Both the position numbers and the translations under genes were made by a program. Source: Paenochrobactrum pullorum (GTDB taxonomy: Bacteria; Pseudomonadota; Alphaproteobacteria; Rhizobiales; Rhizobiaceae). Taken from it: a stretch of 11,731 nt of DNA. The stretch lies in assembly GCF_041929845.1 (NCBI RefSeq), contig NZ_JBHEEH010000029.1, positions 1 to 11,731 on the forward strand, in the 5' to 3' direction. Below, in pieces: positions 6,584 through 11,731 of this stretch (position 1 is its first letter; every line of letters starts with the position of its first letter). The notes under the pieces were generated by a model. That model did no database searches. It saw only the letters and a list, made by a program, of their open reading frames with translations, and was not told the origin of the DNA.

Positions 6584-7663
6584 GACCGTGTTGCATAGAT
6601 AGCCGTATCACTGATATCCAGAAACCGTTCATGTTATCAGGATGTCTTTGATGCCGCACAAGTTCAATGCCTCTCGCCGACACAAGATAGCCAGACAGAA
6701 GTTCAAGGTTATGAATTGTTCGGCTTATAATGAAAGCCTGCGTCAACGCGGTGATTTGACCATATGGGTGAGTGAGGCGGCGGCATGTATGTGGTCTGCG
6801 GCCAGCCCAAATATTCGGATTTTGCAATTACACTGTGCTTGACCTTGCGCGTTGTCTATCACCTACTGCTGCGCCAGACCCAAGGTCTGATGCGCTCTGT
6901 CGCGCGGCTGATGGGGCTTGATATTGCCGTGCCGGATTTTTCCACTCTGTCGCGTCGCAGTAAAGGACTGGTCTTGCCTTCTGTCAGACGTCACGTTGCA
7001 AGCAGAGAGCCGGTTCATCTGGTCATCGATAGCACGGGTTTAAAAGTCTTCAGTGCGGGTGAATGGTTGGAAAACAAGCACAAAGCCAAGGCCAAACGCA
7101 AAAGCTGGCGCAAACTTCATCTCCGCCTTGATCTTGTCAGCGGAGAGATTATCTGCTCTGATCTAACCACGGATGACATTGGCGACCCGATAGCCTTGCC
7201 TAGGCTTTTGGATCAGATCAGCGGTCCTGTGACCAAATTTATTGCCGATGGCGCCTATGATGGAGCGCCAAGCCGCGATTTTCTGGATACGCGCTTCGGT
7301 GCAAATCTGGAGGTCATTATTCCACTTCCCAAGATTGCCGTTCTCAGCCCGTAAGCGGGGCGCAATCCATCGGTTCGAGACCGGCATATTGCACAAATAC
7401 AGACCTGCGGTTGGTTGACCTGGCAAAAAGTGACCGGCTACAATCTGCGCAGCCGGGGTGAAACACAAATGGGCCGATAGAAAACCGTGATCGGACCAAA
7501 ACTCAAAGCGAAGGACTTGGACAACCAGAAAACAGAAGTTAAGATCGGCGTCCGCGTTCTCAATCGGATGACGGAACTTGGCCGTCCACAATTTCAGCGT
7601 GTCTCATGAAACAGGCCGTCGATAGGACAACTTTGTCCTGAATTCGATCCATGCAACAACGCC
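6584..7663 (+). mobile_element. IS5-family insertion sequence, defective
   Basis: About 1080 bp bounded by imperfect terminal inverted repeats: GACCGTGTTGCATAGAT at the left (6584-6600) and GGCGTTGTTGCATGGAT as the reverse complement of the right end (7647-7663), 13 of 17 matching. A subterminal palindrome AGGACAA-CT-TTGTCCT lies at 7624-7639. It carries one transposase gene (6651-7609) with several inactivating changes. No clean target duplication is visible: the left flank ends in CTAAAAC and the right flank begins GCTCAGA. The right end abuts a truncated IS3 element. The left flank is unrelated to that IS3, implying a deletion or rearrangement next to IS5. Confidence 0.75.
6651..7609 (+). 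pseudogene. IS5-family transposase, multiply disrupted
   Basis: DDE transposase that would cut and join the IS5 ends. It starts at ATG 6651 with AGGA about 7 nt upstream: MPHKFNASRRHKIARQKFKV. After LTIWVSEAA (about 6780) a small deletion and frame change leads into GQPKYSDFAITLCLTLR in the frame open from 6785. The catalytic first Asp is in LVIDSTGLKVF and the second in FIADGAYDGAP. At 7352-7354 a TAA interrupts VLSP, after which the same frame continues AGRNPSVRDRHIAQIQ. YNLRSRGETQMGR gives the Y-2-R-3-E-6-K signature with the catalytic Glu, but a TAG sits where Trp is expected just before the Lys. The frame ends at TGA 7607-7609. All three acidic residues are still encoded, so decay is fairly recent, but a functional product is not expected. 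Confidence 0.85.
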
Positions 7664-7723
7664 GCTCAGACTTAAATCAGCATCATCCTTGCGGATCATT
7701 GCTTTGCGTTCAGCGGGGCTCAT
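7664..7723 (-). pseudogene. IS3-family OrfB start, cut by IS5
   Basis: ATG 7723 overlaps the OrfA stop (ATGA), the normal IS3 arrangement. Twenty codons follow, MSPAERKAMIRKDDADLSLS, typical of the OrfB N-terminus of this IS3 subgroup. The reading ends exactly at the terminal repeat of IS5 (7663). The catalytic domain is missing and does not reappear on the other side of IS5. Confidence 0.7.
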
Positions 7724-7997
7724 CGCTTCAGCCCTTGTGACAAAAAACCATTTTCAATCGCTAGCTTGCCAATCTTGGCGTGGAGCTATTTGACTTGTGT
7801 ATCATTGCCTTCTGTTTTTTTGATCTTAGCAGAAAACACACCAGCCAAGCCATCAATCGCTTGCCGTTTCCATGTGGTCACTTGGGTTGGATGGATTTTG
7901 CATTTGGCGGCAATCTCTTGAACCGTCTTGTCACCGCGCAGGCTTCGAGCGCCACAGTGGCTTTAAACTTGTCTGAAAAGTTCCGCCTTGTCGTCAT
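7720..7997 (-). pseudogene. IS3-family OrfA (helix-turn-helix subunit), frameshifted
   Basis: OrfA binds IS ends and fuses to OrfB by programmed frameshifting in functional IS3 elements. The ATG at 7997 (GGA about 8 nt upstream) begins MTTRRNFSDKFKATVALEA. One base is missing near 7940, in the Ala-Leu codons. The next frame continues LRGDKTVQEIAAKCKIHPTQ, the HTH_Tnp_1 helix-turn-helix, then VTTWKRQAIDGLAGVF and the leucine-zipper-like LHAKIGKLAIENGFLSQGLKR. A TAG replaces an expected Glu codon just before LHAKIG. It ends at TGA 7720-7722, overlapping the OrfB ATG. With two lesions it cannot make a full OrfA. Confidence 0.8.
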
Positions 7998-8029
7998 TTG
8001 CGTATCCAATCGCTAAAGGCGGATACATC

Positions 8030-8146
8030 TTAGCAGACTATCCAGTTTTGCAGGACCACTTCAGTTTTGCCATTGATAAACTGAATGTAGGATCCATCTG
8101 CTAAGCGATGAACGTCAAGCGTGTCTTTTCCACCTTGTCTTGTCAT
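8030..8146 (-). other. Short coding-like remnant interrupted by the IS3 end
   Basis: A 38-codon frame from ATG 8146 reads MTRQGGKDTLDVHRLADGSYIQFINGK, then crosses at 8063 into the IS3 terminal sequence and stops at 8030-8032. The part before 8063 has protein-like composition and may be the remains of a host gene broken by the IS3 insertion. I cannot assign a family. A neighbouring frame (MNGYLGLRSYDKTRWKRHA) overlaps it upstream, so an earlier frameshift is possible. The rest of 8064-8215 shows no gene. Confidence 0.25.
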
Positions 8147-8215
8147 ACGAGCGCAAGCCTAAGTATCCGTTCATATCAAAAGAAAACATGGAAGTAATAA
8201 ATTGAAGCCGGAAAT

Positions 8216-8240
8216 GTAATCGATCCAGTGAATCGATTAC
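8216..8240. repeat. Palindromic site GTAATCGAT-7 nt-ATCGATTAC
   Basis: A perfect 9-bp inverted repeat separated by CCAGTGA lies immediately at the left edge of recognisable IS3 sequence. It could be an operator-like binding site, an IS3 target hot spot, or a fragment of the IS end. There is no T-tract, so it is not a normal terminator. Confidence 0.75.
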
Positions 8241-8980
8241 CCGGCGGAGCGCTGCAATATTTTTCGCGGCACAAAAGCCGAGAGATTTCAGTTTATTACG
8301 GATTATCGTGGTTATCTCTCACGTTCACGCATATGCCGTTTGATGGGCGTAACAGATCGTGGTTTACGCGCATGGAAACGCCGCCCTCCATCACAGCGCC
8401 AGCGTCGTGATCTTATACTTCTGGCACATATACGCGAACAGCATCGGTTGTGTTTAGGAAGCTATGGCAGACCGCGTATGACAGAAGAATTGAAAGCACT
8501 GGGTTTCCAGGTCGGGCAGCGGTGGGTCGGGCGTTTGATGCGTCAAAATAACATTACAGTTGTTCGAACGCATAAATTCAAACGGACAACTGATAGTCGT
8601 CATACCTTCAACATTGCACCGAACCTATTAAAACAAGACTTTAGTGCAAGCGCACCCAACCAGAAATGGGCAGGCGATATCACTTATGTTTGGACCAGAG
8701 AAGGATGGGTCTATCTTGCTGCCATCCATGAGCGAGAAAGGTAATTGTTTTGATAACTCCGCAGTAGAAAGCTTCTTTAAATCATTAAAGGCAGAGTTGA
8801 TATGGCGTGAGGATTGGCAAACAAGGCGGGATATTGAGATTGCAATCTTCGAATATATAAATGGCTTTTATAATCCACGCCGAAGACATTCAACACTCGG
8901 CTGGAAATCGCCGGTGGCATTTGAGAAAAAAGCCGCATAACATGAGCAGTAGACCGGAACACAACCGGCGCAAGACCACA
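8241..8980 (+). mobile_element. IS3-family element (second), internally deleted remnant
   Basis: Recognisable IS3 sequence starts after the palindrome at 8240 with what may be the last codons of OrfA (ALQYFSRHKS, 8250-8279) and runs through OrfB to TAA 8938-8940. The likely right end is about 8980, where the reverse complement begins TGTGGTCTTGCGCCGG. The OrfA body and left terminal repeat are missing. It differs in sequence from the other IS3 remnant, so it is a separate insertion. Confidence 0.65.
8268..8940 (+). pseudogene. IS3-family OrfB transposase, central deletion
   Basis: Catalytic DDE subunit of IS3. The frame reads TKAERFQFITDYRGYLSRSR, then GVTDRGLRAWKRRPPSQRQR, the HTH_21-like SYGRPRMTEELKALGFQVGQ and RLMRQNNITVV. 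The integrase core begins NQKWAGDITYVWTREGW, supplying the first catalytic Asp. At about 8726-8728 the sequence jumps from YLAAI to MSEKGNCFDNSAVESFFKSL in another frame. That skips the segment holding the second Asp (normally in an H-T-D-R-G-S-Q-Y motif), roughly 75-85 residues judging from the family. The catalytic Glu (AVESFF) and the NGFYNPRRRHSTLGWKSP tail are present. The lost Asp makes it inactive. The N-terminal start is uncertain because the OrfA/OrfB overlap is disturbed. Confidence 0.85.
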
Positions 8981-9025
8981 ATTGGCATTATCTATTTTTA
9001 TGCTGCATTCATTGTTGGTCGTCCC

Positions 9026-10974
9026 TCAATTATCAGGCGAAAATCCACTCAGGTGTAGAGGTGTATTTATTTTAATCAATCTCGCATTAATATTATTTTC
9101 CAGTAATGATAGTGTGTCGTTTAACTGCGTCGCATTAGTATCAGTAGTGGTTACAGCCGCTTGGTTATCTCCTGAGATCTTTGCAGCAAGTGTTGTAATA
9201 CGTTCAATCTGATCTGTAGTGACCTTATTTCTGGCTGACCATGCACTGACATCGTCACAAATGCGCTCTGCACTTGCGAGACGCGGAAACCATGCTGCAG
9301 CTTCAGTTCCAGCTGGTGGCGGTTCCTGCATTTGAAAACGTAGCTTTTTACGCATAGCAGCCAGAGATGAATAGGCGTGCTACTTGCCAGTAACTGTTTG
9401 TCCCCATGCTCTGCTGTTGATGGCTGCCTTAAAGTCAATAAATACGTGGCAATGGCATTGCGAACTTCATGAAAATTCTTGTCAAACTCCTCCCGATGCT
9501 CGCGCGGCCACAAGAAGTATCCAAAAATCAAAATAATAGCACCACCAACCAACGTATCGAGCATACGCTGCAAGCCGTAATCCACATTATGAATATTTGG
9601 ATTGATTAAATCCAGAAGCATTAAAACGATAGGCGTGGCGATGAAAGTACTCATCCAGTAAGAACGCTGTGAAGCCCAAGGCATACAGGATGCAAGGGCG
9701 GCAAGTATGCATACCAGCAACATGCCTTTAGGGATAAAAATGAAAATAATTACACCCAGACAAACCCCAAGAATTGTTCCGAAAATTCGCAAAATTGAAC
9801 GTGTGAAGATTGATCCCAAATCAGGTTTCAGAACAATGATGACCGTTAAAGGTGTCCAGTACCAATGGCTGTTTGAATTGACCCACTTCGTACAAAAAGC
9901 GATACCTATGCATAATGCTAAAATGACTGCCGATTTAATATCTTGACCGGAGATAACATCACTAAGTTTTTTGGAGGGTTTATGCTCAACAGATTTTCCA
10001 ATCATAACATTTGGCACAGCTGTGGAATTCTGATGGTTATAAGATTCAATAAATGTAGTCACAATCGGAGTTAAAAACATATCGTTTGATAGATTGTTCT
10101 TTTCTCCAATAACCGAAATTTTATTATCCTGAATTTCTTTTGACAACTCACGCAGAACCTTGGCCATCTCTGCTAAATTCTCGGGTATTTTCGCGGCCAA
10201 TGTTGAATTACTTATCGCTTCCAGATCTTCCAAAATGGCTGTCTGCCATTCCAGATAATGGTCATACATCACTCGACGATAATAGCGCTTAATAAGCAGA
10301 CTATTATAAGCGCTAGAGAATTGTTTATGAATGAGGCGCCTATAGGTGTTCTCCTCTGCTTCAGAAACATTTTTTGAACGTGCCTCTGCCAGAATGGCAA
10401 TCGCTTCTAGTAATTTAGCAATCGATTTTTTAAAACGTAATTTATGGAAGAGCAGAGCATCAAGCGATAGCAGAGCGGCATAGAAAACGCCACCCGCGAT
10501 AAAGAACAAGGCTGGCTGCCAGAATGGCGCTATGTTTGGCATAGCGATGGCGATGGTTGCCATCAGTAGAGCTTGCGTCATTGCTGCCGAAAGTGCCGCG
10601 CTGAAACTGCCAATAATACCTGCGCAGAATGTTGCAAGCATCATCACTACAATAACAAGTTCCCACGAAAAGCCAGTAACATACCCCATGAAAAAGCCGG
10701 TTGCACCTATGAAGGTAATAATGAAGACTTCTTTTAACCTTAATATATAAGATGTGTTTTTCTCACCCAGCGCTAAACCAAGTGCACAAAGGGACATCAT
10801 CATAAAGTTACCGGCATTATTCAAAACAATGCCCAGTAAAATAGGACCTGCAATCGTGATTGCTGAGCGGATACTTTGTCTAAGCGGCCAATATGCTGGA
10901 GATAGCGCTAACAATTGGTGGAACCAACGCTTCTGCATCTCTACTTTGGTTTCAAAATTTTGTATCAAATTCAA
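9026..10974 (-). pseudogene. FUSC-family (fusaric-acid-resistance-like) inner-membrane protein, one frameshift
   Basis: FUSC proteins are paired-domain membrane proteins linked to efflux of aromatic acids; AaeB is a studied relative. The TTG start at 10974 has AAGGG 4 nt upstream; ATG 10938 is an alternative. N-terminal membrane bundle: about 36-175, opening LSPAYWPLRQSIRSAI. Soluble helical region: about 180-340. Second bundle: about 345-490, with the family hallmark HWYWTPLTVIIVLKPDLGS at 370-388 and RILGTILG-like repeats. The frame departs near residue 533 (about 9379-9382), where one base is missing, and runs on without homology to 9151. The true C-terminus continues as AYSSLAAMRKKLRFQMQEPPP, then EAAAWFPRLASAERICD, to TGA 9026-9028. 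Restored, it is about 650 aa, normal for the family. The membrane part is intact, so a truncated product might be made. No membrane-fusion partner gene is adjacent. Confidence 0.8.
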
Positions 10975-11001
10975 TAAACCCTTACTACCGGCATTTAATT
11001 C

Positions 11002-11031
11002 ATATTAGCTTATTTTATGTTTAATCATCAA
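11002..11031 (-). promoter_or_regulatory. Candidate sigma-70-type promoter for the FUSC gene
   Basis: On the minus strand TTGATG (11031-11026) and TAATAT (11007-11002) are 18 nt apart and lie 28 nt upstream of the proposed TTG start. Both hexamers match the consensus at four positions. An AT-rich inverted repeat, TTTAAT-7 nt-ATTAAA, overlaps the -35 side and could bind a regulator. No experimental-grade evidence. Confidence 0.3.
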
Positions 11032-11100
11032 TATTAAATGACCGCTTTGGCTTTAGTATGATTAAAGATAAGACAATTAAATCAGTGTTAGGGCGTGAAC

Positions 11101-11148
11101 GGGCCTGTCGCTAAGTTTTTCATAGGGCGAGTTGCTTGCTATAACGAC
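11101..11148 (+). repeat. IS6 element end (copy B)
   Basis: Terminal sequence of the IS6 element, beginning GGGCCTGTCGCTAAG and ending 6 nt outside the transposase stop. It matches 3755-3802 at 42 of 48 positions in the same orientation. Shared inner part: GTTGCTTGCTATAACGAC is identical in both. Confidence 0.7.
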
Positions 11149-11154
11149 GGACTT

Positions 11155-11682
11155 TCATACTTCATTAACCTTTTGAATTCCAAAGCACTGAGCAATCAAC
11201 TCATTCTGGCTGAGAACATTCCGGTCCCCTAAAAATCCAAAACCTTGGTGTAGCCATAGCATCGCTTCAAAACCCATGATTGTTCTGCGGGCCGTATTGA
11301 ATGATTGGAAACACCCAATCTTGGGCATGTTCTTTTGGATCCTGAAATGATCGCTTTCAATGCCTTGTTGTAAATGCTTTGTTATATAGTGCAGTGGATC
11401 GTTTGGGAGGAGAAAATCTTGTGAAGCTGCCTTGATGGCTGGTGGAAACATTCCCGCTCCATCTGTCCTTATGCGATCCGGGGCTAACCAAGGTTCATTC
11501 TCCAGTATTTTCTTAAAGAACCGCTTGGCTGCGGGTAGGTCTCGTTTGGTTGTCAAGAGGAAGTCAACCGGATTGCCGTGCTTATCGACAGCTCGATAGA
11601 GATAACGCCATTGGCCGCGTATTTTAATGTAGGTCTCATCAATACGGATAGAGCCGCAAGTGGACTTGCTTCGTAAAAGTGG
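11155..11682 (-). pseudogene. IS6-family transposase, 5'-truncated
   Basis: DDE transposase. The open frame extends from about 11682 to the stop at 11155-11157. Reading it back past the TTG at 11556 gives SIRIDETYIKIRGQWRYLY, with the first catalytic Asp in the family DETYIK motif, then RAVDKHGNPVDFLLTTKRD. The second Asp is in RIRTDGAGMFP and the Glu in QQGIESDHFRI, followed by FQSFNTARRTIMGFEAML. All three catalytic residues are present. The N-terminal zinc-finger/helix-turn-helix part is lost: upstream of LLRSKSTCGS the frame leaves the family and meets a TAA at 11710-11712. This IS6 subgroup is known from alphaproteobacteria. Inactive on its own because of the truncation. Confidence 0.8.
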
Positions 11683-11731
11683 AGAGGTTTTCTTGAGTTG
11701 AAAGGAAACTTACATGACGAAGCGAGCAGAT
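11683..11731 (+). other. Possible left end of another element with the start of a gene
   Basis: Immediately after the IS6 break the plus strand reads GAGGTTTTCTTGAGTTG, then AAAGGAAA, and ATG at 11714 opening MTKRAD before the window ends. The layout (a short leader, a good ribosome binding site and a basic N-terminus) resembles the left end of an insertion sequence with its first ORF. Six codons are too few to name a family. Confidence 0.3.

Larger units (their letters stand above)
7664..8063 (-). mobile_element. IS3-family element (first), left part only
   Basis: Minus-strand remnant with its outer end at about 8063, where the sequence reads TGAAGTGGTCCTGCAAAAC, a plausible IS3 terminal repeat beginning TG. 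It contains OrfA and the first 20 codons of OrfB. The rest is absent beyond the IS5 right end at 7663. The outer boundary is inferred from the TG start and distance to OrfA; no partner repeat is present to confirm it. Confidence 0.6.
11101..11682 (-). mobile_element. IS6-family element, truncated
   Basis: Bounded on the left by the terminal sequence at 11101 and carrying the C-terminal two-thirds of an IS6 transposase on the minus strand. IS6 similarity fades at about 11680, where unrelated sequence (AGTGGAGAGGTTTTCTTGAG) begins, so the 5' end is missing from the window. IS6 elements move by replicative transposition and often leave direct copies, which is relevant to the matching end at 3755. 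Confidence 0.7.

Noticed and set aside
6522..6827. Minus-strand 101-codon frame
   Set aside because: It crosses the IS5 left end and the antisense of its transposase start; no recognisable domain.
7163..7591. Minus-strand 142-codon frame
   Set aside because: It is the antisense of the IS5 transposase, whose motifs on the plus strand are unmistakable.
1..11731. CRISPR arrays, tRNA or rRNA genes
   Set aside because: No regularly spaced repeats, cloverleaf-like segments or rRNA-like sequence were seen on reading.

Overview
The window looks like a piece of an alphaproteobacterial genome, host-associated or in genome reduction. The evidence is the transposase subfamilies (IS5 with a Y-2-R-3-E-6-K signature, IS3, IS6, an IS110 trace), an OppA-type binding protein, a DUF2332 protein and a VirB6/TrbL relic, which together fit Rhizobiales or Acetobacteraceae. 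The sequence is moderately AT-rich by eye, and genus cannot be fixed from it. The main theme is decay: most genes carry a frameshift, a nonsense codon or a deletion, and insertion sequences of at least four families lie nested or abutting.

Layout. 1-1811: an apparently intact, orphan periplasmic oligopeptide-binding protein gene (oppA-like) on the minus strand. 2130-2539: a Nudix hydrolase gene split by one frameshift, followed by a hairpin terminator and an IS3 transposase tail of 17 residues. 2887-3736: a GC-richer DUF2332 gene on the minus strand, missing an internal part. 3755-3802: a solitary IS6-type end, 42/48 identical to the IS end at 11101-11148. 3817-5517: a low-GC segment with a possible 44-aa ORF, a 90-aa protein of unknown family with a strong ribosome binding site, and a 12-TM Bcr/CflA-like MFS exporter 8 nt behind it. 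A perfect 15-bp inverted repeat follows the exporter.

5632-6170: minus-strand relic of a VirB6/TrbL type IV secretion channel protein. 6374-6517: trace of an IS110 transposase N-terminus. 6584-7663: an IS5 element with a broken transposase; its right end has cut an IS3 element (7664-8063, minus strand). 8241-8980: a second IS3 remnant with an internal deletion. 9026-10974: a FUSC-family (fusaric-acid-resistance-like) membrane protein gene, minus strand, with a single frameshift near its C-terminus. 11101-11682: an IS6 element whose transposase is cut by what may be the left end of another element starting near 11683.

The most coherent functional unit is the small protein plus MFS exporter pair, which remains open among relics and looks translationally coupled. 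OppA (peptide uptake) is the other intact transport gene. The rest is best read as a plastic, IS-ridden region where a type IV secretion locus and several housekeeping-like genes have eroded.
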